Shown here piece after piece: positions 7,670 through 21,977 of a stretch of DNA of 64,000 nt. The stretch is from Dyella lutea (GTDB lineage: Bacteria > Pseudomonadota > Gammaproteobacteria > Xanthomonadales > Rhodanobacteraceae): positions 744,001 through 808,000 of the forward strand of contig NZ_JAMZEK010000003.1 of NCBI RefSeq assembly GCF_024158035.1. The letters run 5' to 3'. Below the pieces are notes generated by a model that was not told the DNA's origin, searched no databases, and worked only from the letters and a program-made list of their open reading frames with translations. Numbering within the stretch: the first letter of the stretch is position 1; each line of letters starts with the position of its first letter. The translations under genes and the position numbers were made by a program.

Positions 7670-10531
7670 TCAGAAGCTGCGGCGAACCTCACCGGCACCG
7701 GCCACGTTTTCCACACAGCGGCCGCACAACTCCGGGTGGTCGGCATGGCTGCCGACATCGTCGCGGCGGTGCCAGCAGCGGATGCACTTGGTGGCACCGC
7801 TGACCTCGGCCGAGACCCAGGCTTCGGCGCCGTCGAGATCCACCTGATCCGCCGCCCCGGGACGCGGGGCCAGCGGGGCCAGCGACAGCTCGGAGGTGAT
7901 GAAGAAGAACCGCAGCTCGCCCGCCGCATCGGCATAGCGCGCGCGCAGCGCTTCGTCGGCGTGCACCGTGAGCCTCGCTTCCAGCGCCGCGCCGATCTGC
8001 TCGGCCTTGCGCATGCCCTCGAGCACGCGCGAGGCGGTTTCGCGGATCGCCAGCAGGTCGGCCCACCAGCGCCGCTGCTCCGGTGAGCCCTGGGTCGCCG
8101 CCAGACCGTCGTACCAGGTCTCGAACAGCACGCTCTCGCCGCGCTCGCCCGGCAGATGCTTCCAGATCTCCTCGGCGGTGAAGCTCAGCACCGGCGCCAG
8201 CCAGCGCACCATCGCCTCGGCGATGCGGAACATCGCACTCTGCGCGCTGCGCCGGCCCAGGCTCCCGGTCGGCATGGTGTAGAGGCGGTCCTTGGTGATG
8301 TCCAGGTACAGCGCGCCCAGTTCGTTGGTGCAGAAGTTCTGCACGCGGGCGATCACCTCGGGGAAGTCGTAGCGCTCGTAGGCGGCCAGCACCGCCTGCT
8401 GCACGTCGTACGCCTGCTGCACGGCCCACTGGTCGAGCAGCAGGCTGTCCTGGACCGCGACCAGATGCGTCGCCGGGTGGAAACCGTCGAGGTTGCCGAG
8501 CAGGAAGCGCGCGGTATTGCGGATGCGGCGGTAGCTGTCCGAGACGCGCTTCAAGATCTCGTCGGAGACGGTCATCTCGTTGCGGTAGTCGGCCGAGGCC
8601 ACCCACAGGCGCAGCACGTCGGCGCCCAGGGTATCCATCACCTTCTGCGGCGCCACCACGTTGCCCAGCGACTTGGACATCTTGCGGCCGGACGCATCCA
8701 CCGTGAAACCGTGGGTGAGCACGTGGTGGTACGGCGCGCGGCCGTGGATCGCCGCCGAAGTCAGCAGCGAAGACTGGAACCAGCCGCGGTGCTGGTCCGA
8801 GCCTTCCAGGTACATCACGGTGTAGTCGCTGGCCTCGCCGGCCTGCAGCTCGGGCCGCTGGCCGATCACGCCGAAATGGGTCACGCCGGAGTCGAACCAC
8901 ACGTCCAGCACGTCGGTGACCTTCTCGTAATCCTTGGCCTGGTCGCCCAGCAGTTCGGCCGGATCGAGCGCGTACCAGGCGTCGATGCCGCCCTCTCCCA
9001 TCCGTTTGGCCACCTGTTCCATCAGCGCGACCGAGTCCGGATGCGGCTCCTGCGTGGCCTTGTGCACGAACAGCGCGATCGGCACGCCCCAGGTGCGCTG
9101 GCGACTGATGCACCAGTCCGGACGCCCGGCGACCATGCCGGCGATGCGCTCTTCGCCCCACGAGGGCACCCAGCGCACCTGCTTGATCGACTTGAGCGCC
9201 GCCTCGCGCAGACCGGCCTGCTCCATGCCGATGAACCACTGCGGCGTGGCGCGGTAGATCACCGGCGTCTTGTGGCGCCAGCAGTGCGGGTAGGCATGTT
9301 CGATGGTGGCATGGGCCAGCAGCACGCCGCGGGCGCGCAGGCCCTCGACGATCATCGGGTTGGCCTTCCACAGGTGCACCCCGGCCAGCACGGTACCGTC
9401 CAGCGCCGGCGTGTTCTCGCGATAGACGCCGCGACCGTCGACCAGGTTGATCGTGCCGATGCCGTACTGGCGCGACACGGTGAAGTCCTCCACGCCGTGG
9501 TCGGGCGCCGTGTGCACGGCACCGGTACCGTCCTCGGCCGACACGTGGTCGCCGAGGATCACCGGCACCTGCCGGGCGTAGAACGGATGCTGCAGCTGCA
9601 TGTTTTCCAGCGCCCGGCCCGGCGCGTGGCCGAGCACCACCGGCTGCGCCACGCCGTAGCGCGGCAGCGCGCGGTCCACCAGCGCGCTGGCGATCACCAG
9701 CAGCACCCGGCGACCGTTGCGCGCAGGCCCCTCGACCAGGGCGTATTCCAGTTCGGCGCCCAGCGACACGGCGAGGCTGGATGGCAGCGTCCACGGCGTG
9801 GTGGTCCAGATCGGCACGGCGACGATGGCGTCGCCGGCATCCACGCCGAACGCCTTCGCTAGCGCCTGCGGATCGACCGCGTCGTAGGCCACGTCCACCG
9901 CCGGCGACTGCTTGTCGGCGTACTCGATCTCCGCCTCGGCCAGCGCCGAGCCGCAATCGAAGCACCAGTAGACCGGCTTGGCGCCGCGCACCACATGGCC
10001 GTTGGCGACGATGCGCGACAGCGCGCGCACCATGTCCGCCTCGTACTTGAAGTCCATCGTGCGGTAAGGCTGCTGCCAGTCGCCGAGCACGCCCAGGCGC
10101 TTGAAGTCAGTGCGCTGGGTGTCGACCTGGCTGGCCGCGTACTCGCGGCACTTCTGGCGGAACGCGGCGGCGTCGAGCTTGTCGCCCGGCTTGCCGTACT
10201 GTTTTTCCACCGCGATCTCGATCGGCAGGCCGTGGCAGTCCCAGCCCGGCACGTAGGGCGCGCGGTAGCCGGCCAGAAGCTTGGACTTGACCGTCATGTC
10301 CTTGAGGATCTTGTTCACCGCATGGCCGATGTGGATCGCGCCGTTGGCGTACGGCGGGCCGTCATGCAACACGAACACCTTGTCGCGGCCGGCCGCCCTG
10401 GCCTGGATCTGCGCGTAGCGGTCCACCTGTTCCCACTCGGCCAGCCAGCCCGGCTCGCGCTTGGGCAGGTCGCCGCGCATCGGAAATTCCGTCTGCGGCA
10501 GGTTGATGGTGCTCTTGTAGTCGGTGCTCAT
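7670..10531 (-). CDS. ileS: Isoleucyl-tRNA synthetase
   Basis: A 953-residue class I synthetase charging tRNA-Ile. The HIGH motif ([15 protein letters not shown], near residue 65), the KMSKS loop ([10 protein letters not shown], about 605) and a C-terminal zinc-binding segment with paired cysteines ([10 protein letters not shown] and CGRCVENV) are all present; the CP1 editing domain lies between. The ATG at 10531 ([13 protein letters not shown]) is chosen over an upstream in-frame start because this N-terminus matches the family. Middle gene of murJ-ribF-ileS-lspA-ispH. The 185 bp upstream of it hold no recognisable gene. Confidence 0.97.
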   Translation of the reverse strand: MSTDYKSTINLPQTEFPMRGDLPKREPGWLAEWEQVDRYAQIQARAAGRDKVFVLHDGPPYANGAIHIGHAVNKILKDMTVKSKLLAGYRAPYVPGWDCHGLPIEIAVEKQYGKPGDKLDAAAFRQKCREYAASQVDTQRTDFKRLGVLGDWQQPYRTMDFKYEADMVRALSRIVANGHVVRGAKPVYWCFDCGSALAEAEIEYADKQSPAVDVAYDAVDPQALAKAFGVDAGDAIVAVPIWTTTPWTLPSSLAVSLGAELEYALVEGPARNGRRVLLVIASALVDRALPRYGVAQPVVLGHAPGRALENMQLQHPFYARQVPVILGDHVSAEDGTGAVHTAPDHGVEDFTVSRQYGIGTINLVDGRGVYRENTPALDGTVLAGVHLWKANPMIVEGLRARGVLLAHATIEHAYPHCWRHKTPVIYRATPQWFIGMEQAGLREAALKSIKQVRWVPSWGEERIAGMVAGRPDWCISRQRTWGVPIALFVHKATQEPHPDSVALMEQVAKRMGEGGIDAWYALDPAELLGDQAKDYEKVTDVLDVWFDSGVTHFGVIGQRPELQAGEASDYTVMYLEGSDQHRGWFQSSLLTSAAIHGRAPYHHVLTHGFTVDASGRKMSKSLGNVVAPQKVMDTLGADVLRLWVASADYRNEMTVSDEILKRVSDSYRRIRNTARFLLGNLDGFHPATHLVAVQDSLLLDQWAVQQAYDVQQAVLAAYERYDFPEVIARVQNFCTNELGALYLDITKDRLYTMPTGSLGRRSAQSAMFRIAEAMVRWLAPVLSFTAEEIWKHLPGERGESVLFETWYDGLAATQGSPEQRRWWADLLAIRETASRVLEGMRKAEQIGAALEARLTVHADEALRARYADAAGELRFFFITSELSLAPLAPRPGAADQVDLDGAEAWVSAEVSGATKCIRCWHRRDDVGSHADHPELCGRCVENVAGAGEVRRSF

Positions 10532-10716
10532 CGCTTCGAATGCCTTCTTAGCTGTCTCGTCCCGGGGCCGGAGGGTCACGGGCGCTGTTTTACCGCCCGT
10601 CGCGCGCGGCGACAGGCGCTCGCGCTGCGGGCGGGACCTTCAAATAATAATGATCGCCACGACGCCGCTGGTGCGGTCGCGGCCGGGGTACGGCGAATTG
10701 ATCGTTCCGCTGAGCA

Positions 10717-11670
10717 TCATGCGCGAGCCAGTACCGGGTTCATGCCCAGGACGCTCCGGGCCGAGCGCGCATCATGATCCATCTGCGCCTTCAGTGCATC
10801 CAGTCCGTCGAATTTCTGCTCGTCGCGCAGCTTGGCGACGAACTCCACCGCCATGCGCCGGCCGTAGAGATCGCCCTCGAAATCGAACAGGTGCACTTCC
10901 AGCAGCGGCTGGGTCACCTGGTTCACGGTCGGCCGTACGCCCAGGCTGGCCACGCCGGGCCAGGCGCACTCGCTATCGCCCAGGCCGACCCGGACCGCGA
11001 AGATGCCCTGCACCGGGCTGACCCGGCTGTGCAGGTGGATGTTGGCGGTGGGATAGCCCAGGGTCCGGCCCAGTTGATTGCCGTATTCGACCTTGCCCTC
11101 GATGACGAACGGCCGCCCAAGCAACGGTGCGGCGGCGGCAAAATCGCCCGCGGCCAGCAGCTCGCGTACCCGGGTCGCCGAGACGCGCTCGTCGTGCAGC
11201 AACACCGGCGGCATGGTGCGGGCGACAAAACCCAGCTCGCCGCCCATCCGCTCCAGCAGCGCCACGTCGCCCGCGCGCTTATGCCCGAAGCGGAAGTCGC
11301 CGCCTACCCACACTTCGCGAGCGGCGAGGCGTTCGACCAGTACCTGCCGCACGAAAGCCTCGGGCGTCATGGCCGCCAGTTCCGCATTGAAGCGCAGCAG
11401 CAGCGCCTGCGAGATCCCAGCCGCGTCGAAGCCGACCAGCTTCTCGCGAACACTGGAAAGCCGAGGAACAGGCTGCGGCGAGAAATAGGCCCGGGGCAAT
11501 GGCTCGAAGCTGATCACCGCCGGCTCGCAGTCGAGCGCAGCAGCGCGTTCCCTCACCTCGGCGAGCAAGGCCTGGTGGCCGCGGTGCAGGCCGTCGAATG
11601 CGCCGATGGCCACGACACTTCCACGTGGCGCCAAGCAGGGTCCCGCAACGTCCCGTGAAAGCTTGATCAT
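10717..11670 (-). CDS. ribF: Bifunctional riboflavin kinase / FAD synthetase
   Basis: A 317-residue enzyme that phosphorylates riboflavin to FMN and adenylates FMN to FAD. The N-terminal nucleotidyltransferase shows GAFDGLHRGHQ and VSATRVRELLA; the C-terminal kinase domain shows LGYPTANIHL and a conserved Glu in LLEVHLFDFEGDLYGR. Length is typical. It lies between murJ (36 bp upstream) and ileS, as in many gammaproteobacteria. Confidence 0.97.
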   Translation of the reverse strand: MIKLSRDVAGPCLAPRGSVVAIGAFDGLHRGHQALLAEVRERAAALDCEPAVISFEPLPRAYFSPQPVPRLSSVREKLVGFDAAGISQALLLRFNAELAAMTPEAFVRQVLVERLAAREVWVGGDFRFGHKRAGDVALLERMGGELGFVARTMPPVLLHDERVSATRVRELLAAGDFAAAAPLLGRPFVIEGKVEYGNQLGRTLGYPTANIHLHSRVSPVQGIFAVRVGLGDSECAWPGVASLGVRPTVNQVTQPLLEVHLFDFEGDLYGRRMAVEFVAKLRDEQKFDGLDALKAQMDHDARSARSVLGMNPVLARA

Positions 11671-11706
11671 CGGGCCAGTATACCGGCCGACCGCGCTGCC
11701 AGCGCC

Positions 11707-13314
11707 TCAGTGGGCACGCAGGTCGCGCACCCGGAAGCCCAGCGCGAAGAGCGCTGCGACATAGGTGACGCCACCAGTCACCACCAGCACCGCGAGGTGC
11801 CACGCACGATCGAACACCTTCACATGGCTCCAGTCCGGCCACAGCCAGCGCCCGGCGAGCAAGACCGCCACCATGGCCGCGCAGGCCACCCCCAGCCGCA
11901 GCCAGTGGCGCGACCAGCCCGGCGCGCGCCGGTACACGCCGGCGCGCTTGAGCCAGTGCCAAAGCAGCGCGAAATTCACGTAGCTCGACAGCGAGCTGGC
12001 GATGGCCAGCCCCACGTGCAGCCCGGGCACCTGGGCGATGCCGTCGATCCAGCCTCCCGCCCGTTGTACCGGGGTCGCCCACAGCTGGTACAGCAGTGCG
12101 ATGAACAGACCGTTGAAGGCCATGTTGGCGACCAGCGCCACCACGCCGGCGCGGACCGGGGTCCGCGTGTCCTGACGCGAATAGAACGCCGGCAGCAGCA
12201 CCTTCACCAGGGCGTATGCCGGCAGGCCAACGCTCAGCGCGAACACCGACATCGCCGCCATCCGTGCATCGGTCACGGTAAATCGGCCGTTCTGGAAGAA
12301 CGTGGCCACCAGCGGCTCGGCCAGCAACAGCAGGGCCAGCATCGCCGGCAGGGCGATCAGCAGGGTGATCCGCAGCCCCCAGTCGAGCGCTCGCGAGAAG
12401 CCCTCGCGATCGGTCCCGACATGATGGCGCGACAGCGAGGGCAGGATTACCGTACCCAGCGCCACTCCGAACACGCCCAGCGGCAATTCGAGGAAGCGCG
12501 TGGCCTGCCACAGCCAGGTCTGTGAGCCGGTTACCAGGAAAGAGATCACCACGGTATCGAGAAGCAGGTTGAGCTGCGCCACCGAGGAGCCGAACAGGGT
12601 CGGCACCATGAGCCGCATGATCCGGCGCACCACCGGATGGTTCCAGCCCCAGCGCGGCCGTTGCAGCAGCCCGAGCTGACGCACCGCGGGCAGCAGGAAC
12701 AGCCACTGCAGCACGCCGGCCACCAGCACCGCCCAGCCCATCGCCATGATCGGCACCTGCAGCCGCGGCGCCAGCCAGAGCGCGCCGGCGATCATGCACA
12801 GGTTGAGGATCACCGGTGCCAGCGCCGGCAGCGCGAAGCGGTGGAAGCTGTTCAGCACCCCGGCCGCCAGCGCGTTGAGCGAGACGAAGAAGATGAAGGG
12901 AAACGTCAACCTCACCAGGTCGGTGGTGAGGTCGAACTTATGGGGGTTGTCCAGCGCGCCCGGAGCGAACATCGAGGCAACCTGTGGCGCAAACACCATG
13001 CCCAGTCCGGTCACCACCAGCAACACCCCCCCCAGCGTGCCCGAGACCCGGGCCAGCAGTTCCTTGAGCTGCTCGCGGGTCCCGGTTTCCTTCACCTCGG
13101 TGAATACCGGCACGAAAGCGGTGGAGAACGAGCCCTCGGCGAACAGGCGCCGCATGAAGTTGGGAATGCGGAAGGCGATCACGAAGGCGTCCGTCGCCGC
13201 GCTGGCACCGAACACGTGACTCATGGAGATATCGCGAACCAGTCCGAGGACGCGCGAGACCATGGTCATGCTGCTGAACGACAGCAGCCCGCGCAGCATG
13301 CTGGGAGACTTCAT
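11707..13314 (-). CDS. murJ: Lipid II flippase MurJ
   Basis: A 535-residue integral membrane protein of the MOP superfamily, about 14 hydrophobic segments, which moves lipid II across the inner membrane for peptidoglycan synthesis. Family blocks visible are SRVLGLVRDI, AFRIPNFMRRLFAEGSFSTAFVPVF and PLGVFGVALGTVILPSLSR. ATG 13314 is preferred (MKSPSMLRGL) with an AGAGGTGG ribosome site about 10 bases ahead; the frame extends 21 codons further without family similarity. First gene of the ribF-ileS operon and divergent from rpsT. Confidence 0.95.
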   Translation of the reverse strand: MKSPSMLRGLLSFSSMTMVSRVLGLVRDISMSHVFGASAATDAFVIAFRIPNFMRRLFAEGSFSTAFVPVFTEVKETGTREQLKELLARVSGTLGGVLLVVTGLGMVFAPQVASMFAPGALDNPHKFDLTTDLVRLTFPFIFFVSLNALAAGVLNSFHRFALPALAPVILNLCMIAGALWLAPRLQVPIMAMGWAVLVAGVLQWLFLLPAVRQLGLLQRPRWGWNHPVVRRIMRLMVPTLFGSSVAQLNLLLDTVVISFLVTGSQTWLWQATRFLELPLGVFGVALGTVILPSLSRHHVGTDREGFSRALDWGLRITLLIALPAMLALLLLAEPLVATFFQNGRFTVTDARMAAMSVFALSVGLPAYALVKVLLPAFYSRQDTRTPVRAGVVALVANMAFNGLFIALLYQLWATPVQRAGGWIDGIAQVPGLHVGLAIASSLSSYVNFALLWHWLKRAGVYRRAPGWSRHWLRLGVACAAMVAVLLAGRWLWPDWSHVKVFDRAWHLAVLVVTGGVTYVAALFALGFRVRDLRAH

Positions 13315-13500
13315 GCGGGTGACGCCACCTCTGTGGATGGATACGGTGCGAGCCGCGGCACGGCGCGCAAAGGGCATAGTGTGACAGCGGCAGGGGGCGC
13401 GATGACAGGCTCAGGTGTGGCACAATCCAGGCACGCAGCGACCGTCAGCCACGGCCTGTCACACCGGGCGCCGCAAGCGCCTATCGGTCGCGCCAAGTGC

Positions 13501-13529
13501 TTGACGCCATAGCGCAATGCACGCATAAT
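13501..13529 (+). promoter_or_regulatory. Sigma-70 promoter of rpsT
   Basis: TTGACG at 13501-13506 and CATAAT at 13524-13529 have a 17-base spacer; each matches the consensus at five of six positions. The start codon lies 43 bases beyond the -10. Confidence 0.85.
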
Positions 13530-13571
13530 TGCGCGTCTTTTTCCAACCCCAAGCGATTTCGGAGTTTTACC

Positions 13572-13835
13572 TTGGCCAACATCAAGTCCGCGAAGAAGCG
13601 TGCGCGCCAGTCCGAGCAGCGCCGCCTGCGCAACGTCAGCGCCCGCTCCATGGTGCGCACCGCCCTCAAGAAGGTCGTCAAGGCCATCGAGGCCAAGGAC
13701 AAGGCTGCCGCGGTCGAGGCCTTTGCCGCCGCCCAGCCGGTCATGGATCGCTACGCCGCGCGTGGCCTGATCCACAAGAACAAGGCCGCTCGCCACAAGA
13801 GCCGCCTCAACGCGAAGATCCGCGAACTGGCCTGA
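13572..13835 (+). CDS. rpsT: 30S ribosomal protein S20
   Basis: An 87-residue, strongly basic small-subunit protein that binds 16S rRNA. It begins [17 protein letters not shown], and the C-terminus [19 protein letters not shown] is classical S20. The start is the TTG at 13572, since it gives exactly the family length and has GGAG 7 bases ahead; an in-frame ATG at 13497 lies upstream of the -35 box and cannot be used. A non-ATG start is also the rule for rpsT in Escherichia coli, where it takes part in S20 autoregulation. A strong promoter and terminator frame it as a single gene. Confidence 0.97.
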   Translation: MANIKSAKKRARQSEQRRLRNVSARSMVRTALKKVVKAIEAKDKAAAVEAFAAAQPVMDRYAARGLIHKNKAARHKSRLNAKIRELA

Positions 13836-13864
13836 AGCCAGAACGCTCCTTCGGGTTGGTGAAC

Positions 13865-13890
13865 AAGCCGGCGCAAGCCGGCTTTTTCTT
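13865..13890 (+). terminator. Rho-independent terminator after rpsT
   Basis: AAGCCGGC and GCCGGCTT pair perfectly around a GCAA loop and run into TTTCTT. The hairpin begins 29 bases after the rpsT stop. Confidence 0.92.
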
Positions 13891-13905
13891 TGCCCGGCGC
13901 CCGCC

Positions 13906-14646
13906 CTACCCGGCAACGCCGTCAGCGGGCACCAACTCGGCGACCAGAGCGGCCACGATCGCACGGGCGGTCTCGTCAAGATCCACCCCCAGATCCAGCA
14001 GTCGCTCGTTGCGCCAGCGCATGGCCGAACGTTGCAGCGTGCGCGCCGAGGCATGGACTTCGTCGACGCCGCTGCGCACCAGCACCTCGCGAACGTTGTC
14101 CGGCCGGATGCCGGCCCCGGCCATCACCCGGATGCGACCTGCCGACTGCCGGACCCGCGCAGCGATGGCTTCGGCCCCCTCCAGCGCGTTCGGGCAACCG
14201 CCAGAGGTAAGCACGCGATTGCAGCCCAGCCCGACGACATCCTCCAGCGCCTCCACCGGATTGCAGACCGCATCGAATGCGCGATGGAAAGTCACGCCCA
14301 GCGGTCCGGCGGCTTCCACCAGGGCGCGGCAGAGCGGCCGATCGACACGCCCATCGGCATCCAGCGCACCGATCACCACGCCATCGCAGCCGAGCCGGAC
14401 GCAGGCTTCCACGTCGCGCAGCATGATTTCCAGCTCGGCTTCGCCGTAGAGGAAATCCCCGGTCCGCGGCCGGATCAGCACATGCAGCGGGATCGAAAGC
14501 CGGTCGCGTGCGATCGCCACCAGTCCATACGAGGGCGTGACCCCGCCACCGGCGAGGTTGCCGCACAGCTCGACGCGCCCCGCCCCGCCCGCCTGGGCGG
14601 CCAGCGCCGACTCGAGCGAGCCCGCGGCGATCTCGAGCAGGGGCAT
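13906..14646 (-). CDS. cutC: CutC family protein (copper homeostasis/TIM-barrel)
   Basis: A 246-residue TIM-barrel protein. Family blocks are VELCGNLAGGGVTPSYG near the N-terminus, PLHVLIRPRTGDFLY, VTFHRAFD and RVMAGAGIRPDN. CutC was named for copper tolerance, but its biochemical role is unsettled. The start ATG at 14646 shares one base with the stop of the upstream glycosylasparaginase (TGATG), so the two are translationally coupled. That pairing, also known from N-glycan-degrading clusters of Xanthomonas, suggests a sugar- or amide-related job rather than copper handling; this last point is inference. Confidence 0.92.
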   Translation of the reverse strand: MPLLEIAAGSLESALAAQAGGAGRVELCGNLAGGGVTPSYGLVAIARDRLSIPLHVLIRPRTGDFLYGEAELEIMLRDVEACVRLGCDGVVIGALDADGRVDRPLCRALVEAAGPLGVTFHRAFDAVCNPVEALEDVVGLGCNRVLTSGGCPNALEGAEAIAARVRQSAGRIRVMAGAGIRPDNVREVLVRSGVDEVHASARTLQRSAMRWRNERLLDLGVDLDETARAIVAALVAELVPADGVAG

Positions 14647-15698
14647 CAGTTGAAGCTCGTGCGGTAGACGCTGGGGGAACCGAACACCCGATCCTGCGAG
14701 TCGCCATCGCACACCGCGTAGGTGAAGCCGTGCTGGATCGCGAAGGCACCGACTGCACCGTCACGACGCAATGCGAGAAAGCCGACCTGCAACTCCTTCG
14801 CGCCGTCGGGTCGCTTCTTGACGATGCGGCGCACCGCCTCCTCGCAGGCTTCCTGCGGGCTGCGTCCCTGGCGCATCAGCTCGACCACCAGGAAGCTGCC
14901 GGCGTTGCGGATCACCTCCTCGCCTACGCCGGTGGAGGTGGCCCCGCCGACATCCCCATCGACATACAGGCCGGCACCGATGATCGGGCTGTCGCCGACC
15001 CGGCCATGCAGCTTCCAGGCCATGCCGCTGGTGGTACAGGCGCCGGCAAGGTGGCCATTCCGATCCACTGCAAGCATGCCGATCGTGTCGTGGTTGTGCT
15101 TGCCGCCGGGCAGCCCGAGGCTCTGGTGATAGTCGCGGTTCTCGCTGTTCGGCACCGGGCGGTACTTCGCTTCCTTCCTCCACGCGTGCCAGGCCTTCTC
15201 GGCTTCCGGAGTGAGCAGATCCTGCTCATGGAAGCCCTGCTCCCGGGCGAACTGGAGCGCGCCTTCGCCCACCAGCAGAACATGCGGTGTCACCTCCATC
15301 ACCCGGCGCGCTACCCGGATCGGGTGCACGATGCGCTCGATACACGCCACTGCGCCGCAGCGGCCGTCGCCGTCCATGATGCTGGCGTCCAGGGTGACGT
15401 GACCATCCCGGTCGGGATAGCCGCCCAGACCCACGCTGTGGTTGGCGCGATCGGCCTCGGGAATCTGCACCCCGGCCTCGACCGCATCCAGCGCCTTGCC
15501 GCCATCGCCGAGCAATGCCCAGGCCGCCCGGTTGGCGGGAACCCCGAAGTCCCAGGTCGAAACGACGCGTGCCCCGGCATGCGCCGGCACCGCGGCGCGT
15601 TGCACCGGCTCGGCCGCAGCAGTTGCCTTGATGGACGGCACCGCCAGCGCACCGGCGGTCATCAGCGTGCCCTTGAGGAAGTCGCGGCGGGTGGGCAT
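14646..15698 (-). CDS. Tat-exported N4-(beta-N-acetylglucosaminyl)-L-asparaginase (Ntn hydrolase)
   Basis: A 350-residue N-terminal-nucleophile hydrolase precursor. It opens with a twin-arginine signal (TRRDFLKGTLMTAGALAVPS), so the folded enzyme is exported. The self-cleavage site is HDT at about 203-205 (Thr205 becomes the nucleophile), followed by GRVGDSPIIGAGLY, the substrate-binding block. Such enzymes release asparagine from GlcNAc-Asn left after glycoprotein breakdown. AAGGAG lies 9 bases before the ATG at 15698. It overlaps cutC by one base. No other glycan-degradation genes are visible nearby, so the substrate is not proven by context. Confidence 0.88.
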   Translation of the reverse strand: MPTRRDFLKGTLMTAGALAVPSIKATAAAEPVQRAAVPAHAGARVVSTWDFGVPANRAAWALLGDGGKALDAVEAGVQIPEADRANHSVGLGGYPDRDGHVTLDASIMDGDGRCGAVACIERIVHPIRVARRVMEVTPHVLLVGEGALQFAREQGFHEQDLLTPEAEKAWHAWRKEAKYRPVPNSENRDYHQSLGLPGGKHNHDTIGMLAVDRNGHLAGACTTSGMAWKLHGRVGDSPIIGAGLYVDGDVGGATSTGVGEEVIRNAGSFLVVELMRQGRSPQEACEEAVRRIVKKRPDGAKELQVGFLALRRDGAVGAFAIQHGFTYAVCDGDSQDRVFGSPSVYRTSFN

Positions 15699-15792
15699 CG
15701 GGTAGCACTCCTTCAAGCAGCCTCGCGGCCGGAAGCGCCCATGATGCCCTGACTCGGGCCGCGCGCGAGAGCGCAACGGCCCGGGCGAAGCC

Positions 15793-17019
<1,227 letters not shown>

Positions 17020-17277
17020 TTAGGCCGGGATCACGTCGACGAAGCGGCGGTTCTTGGCGCCGCGGACCTTGAACTGCACGGTGCCATCGACCAGCGCGTA
17101 CAGGGTGTGGTCGCGACCGAGACCCACGCCGGTACCGGCATGGAACTGGGTGCCGCGCTGACGCACGATGATGTTGCCGGCCTCGATGGCCTGGCCGCCG
17201 TAGATCTTCACGCCCAGGTACTTCGGGTTCGAATCGCGACCGTTGCGGCTGGAACCTACGCCTTTTTTATGTGCCAT
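17020..17277 (-). CDS. rpmA: 50S ribosomal protein L27
   Basis: An 85-residue basic protein of the peptidyl-transferase region. It starts [19 protein letters not shown] and contains [12 protein letters not shown] and the GGNII-type block [11 protein letters not shown], all diagnostic for L27. The usual length is 85. It follows rplU by 19 bp, with a terminator 23 bp after its stop. Confidence 0.98.
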   Translation of the reverse strand: MAHKKGVGSSRNGRDSNPKYLGVKIYGGQAIEAGNIIVRQRGTQFHAGTGVGLGRDHTLYALVDGTVQFKVRGAKNRRFVDVIPA

Positions 17278-17296
17278 GACTCAATGCTCCAGTTGC

Positions 17297-17611
17297 TCAG
17301 GCGTTGATGCCCGTGATTTCCACTTCGGTGAAGTGCTGACGATGACCCTGCTGCTTCTTGTGGTGCTTGCGGCGGCGGAACTTGATGATCCGCACCTTGT
17401 CCGCGCGACCATGCTTGCGCACGGTGGCCGAGACGGTGGCGCCGGTCACGGTCGGCGCGCCGACGGTGATCGACTCGCCTGCACCGACCAGCAGGACTTG
17501 GTCGAAATTCACGGTGGCGCCTTCTTCGGCGTTCAGCAGCTCGACGCGCAGGACGTCGCCCTGCTGCACCCGGTACTGCTTGCCACCGGTCTTGATGACT
17601 GCGTAACTCAT
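17297..17611 (-). CDS. rplU: 50S ribosomal protein L21
   Basis: A 104-residue ribosomal protein. [19 protein letters not shown] at the start and [18 protein letters not shown] near the end are classical L21. ATG 17611 is supported by an AGAAGGGA ribosome site; the longer frame is an upstream extension without similarity. A clear sigma-70 promoter lies about 70 bases upstream. First gene of rplU-rpmA. Confidence 0.97.
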   Translation of the reverse strand: MSYAVIKTGGKQYRVQQGDVLRVELLNAEEGATVNFDQVLLVGAGESITVGAPTVTGATVSATVRKHGRADKVRIIKFRRRKHHKKQQGHRQHFTEVEITGINA

Positions 17612-17678
17612 GGGAATGTCCCTTCTGTCGTTATTCTCTTGGGTTCCGACACGCCTAACCGAGCGCATTGGACTGCCG

Positions 17679-17708
17679 AGTATAACGAGGGCAAGAACCA
17701 TTGGTCAA
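17679..17708 (-). promoter_or_regulatory. Sigma-70 promoter of rplU-rpmA
   Basis: On the minus strand TTGACC (17708-17703) is followed after 18 bases by TATACT (17684-17679). Placed about 70 bases before the rplU ATG. Strong match, as expected for ribosomal genes. Confidence 0.8.
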
Positions 17709-17738
17709 TCCTTGACCACCCGGCGCCGCCCCGTCCGG

Positions 17739-18275
17739 TCAGGGGCTGCTGGCCGCCGCTGCCGGCGCCGCCAAAGCGGGCTGGGGTCCGGATGCCGGCG
17801 GGCAGCGCCTTTCCGCGGTCAGGGTGCCGTTCTGCTGCAACCCGGTGATCATCGCCTGGGCCCGCTGCTCGCCCCATTGCCGCCCCATCTGCATGACCTC
17901 GGCCATGATCGAGGGCTGCTCCAGCAGCAGCTTCTTCCCAAGCGGCGAGCGGTAGAACTTCAGCAGCCCCCGGACATCCTGCTCGGTGAAGTGCCGCTGG
18001 TAGATGGGTACCAGCTTCGCGCCGAGCTCCCGGGTGGCCTGCCCGTCGAGGAACCCGTTCCAGTAGCTCGCCGGCACGCAGGGGAGCTGTCTGCCCATCA
18101 TCGCCGCCATCTGGGCATTCATCTGCTGGAACATCCGCTCGGTACCGAACAAGCCCATCAGCTCCTTAACCTGCTTGGCGCTGGCCTGGGTGGCCATGAG
18201 CGGAGACGTCCCCAGCATCAGCACCAGACCGGCAAGCACACTCACCAGACGGGGGCCAACACGATCGTACGTCAT
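17739..18275 (-). CDS. DUF2059 family exported protein
   Basis: A 178-residue protein of unknown function. A signal peptide (about residues 1-28, [12 protein letters not shown]) leads into an all-helical DUF2059-type region: [18 protein letters not shown], then [26 protein letters not shown], the family's most conserved block. The C-terminus is Ala/Pro-rich. The ATG at 18275 is taken because a GGAG lies 9 bases ahead and the signal peptide then begins normally. It stands alone between rplU and the divergent uvrA. Role not known. Confidence 0.75.
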   Translation of the reverse strand: MTYDRVGPRLVSVLAGLVLMLGTSPLMATQASAKQVKELMGLFGTERMFQQMNAQMAAMMGRQLPCVPASYWNGFLDGQATRELGAKLVPIYQRHFTEQDVRGLLKFYRSPLGKKLLLEQPSIMAEVMQMGRQWGEQRAQAMITGLQQNGTLTAERRCPPASGPQPALAAPAAAASSP

Positions 18276-18422
18276 GAACTGTGCTCCGGATTCATCAGGA
18301 ATCGCCCATTTAGCCACAGCGGAATGCCTTTCGCGCGACGACCGAGATGCATCTGGTCAGGCAGCACCCAGCCAGCCACCGGGCATTGCTATATTGGTCG
18401 CTTCCCCCCATCTGACCACGCG

Positions 18423-21358
<2,936 letters not shown>

Positions 21359-21362
<4 letters not shown>

Positions 21363-21871
21363 CCACCGAAGAAGGTGCCGCCAAGCGCCCCCGCAAGACC
21401 CTCGAAAATGAGGCGATCGCCGCCCCTGCTGCGGTTGTACCGCAGTCTCAGGAAGGTGCGGCCCCGCTGTTTGTTGCCGAACTGGACGCCCGCTGGCGCG
21501 ACCTGGATGCGTTCAACCACGTCAACAATGCGACCTACCTGACCTACCTCGAAGAAGCCCGGTTGCAGTGGCTGAGCCACGTGCCTGGCCCGTGGTTCGA
21601 CGAGCACGCCATGCCGGTACTCGCCGCCAGCCATCTCAACTACCGTCTGCCGATCACCTGGCCGGCACGTCTGTCGGTGATGTTGTCGTGCGAGCGCCTC
21701 GGCAACAGTTCGATCACCCTCGCCCACCGCATCGTCGATGCGGACGAGCCGGTGCGACTCTACTGCGATGGCCACGTGGTGCTGGTCTGGATGGACCCGC
21801 ACAGCGGCAAGCCGGTGCCGCTGCCTCGAGCGATCCGGGATTCGGCGCACACGGTCTCGCCGGCCGCCTGA
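21359..21871 (+). CDS. Hot-dog-fold acyl-CoA thioesterase
   Basis: A 170-residue protein. After a low-complexity 35-residue lead comes a 4-hydroxybenzoyl-CoA-thioesterase-like hot-dog domain with the signature [21 protein letters not shown] (Asp and HVNN catalytic block) and [17 protein letters not shown]. It should hydrolyse an acyl-CoA; the substrate is not predictable. The GTG start overlaps the uvrA stop (GTGA) and has AGGAAG about 8 bases ahead, so the two genes are coupled. Confidence 0.85.
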
Positions 21872-21977
21872 ACGCGGCAGGTGGGAAAAAGGGGTTGCCC
21901 ATCATGACGCCCGGCTTGCCTGCGCTTCACGTGCGATGGCTAAGATGGCGGGCGTTTCCACGAAAGGAGCTCGAACG

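Noticed and set aside
8156..9862. Open frame on the plus strand inside ileS
   Set aside because: Antisense to ileS with no family features.
13311..14054. Minus-strand open frame across rpsT
   Set aside because: Antisense to a ribosomal gene with its own promoter and terminator.
17610..18422. 271-codon upstream extension of the uvrA frame
   Set aside because: It overlaps DUF2059 on the other strand, has no similarity to UvrA, and MDTIRIRG is the standard start.
18276..18422. LexA box upstream of uvrA
   Set aside because: No convincing palindrome was seen in the spacer. The recA promoter lies outside the window, so that site cannot be judged.
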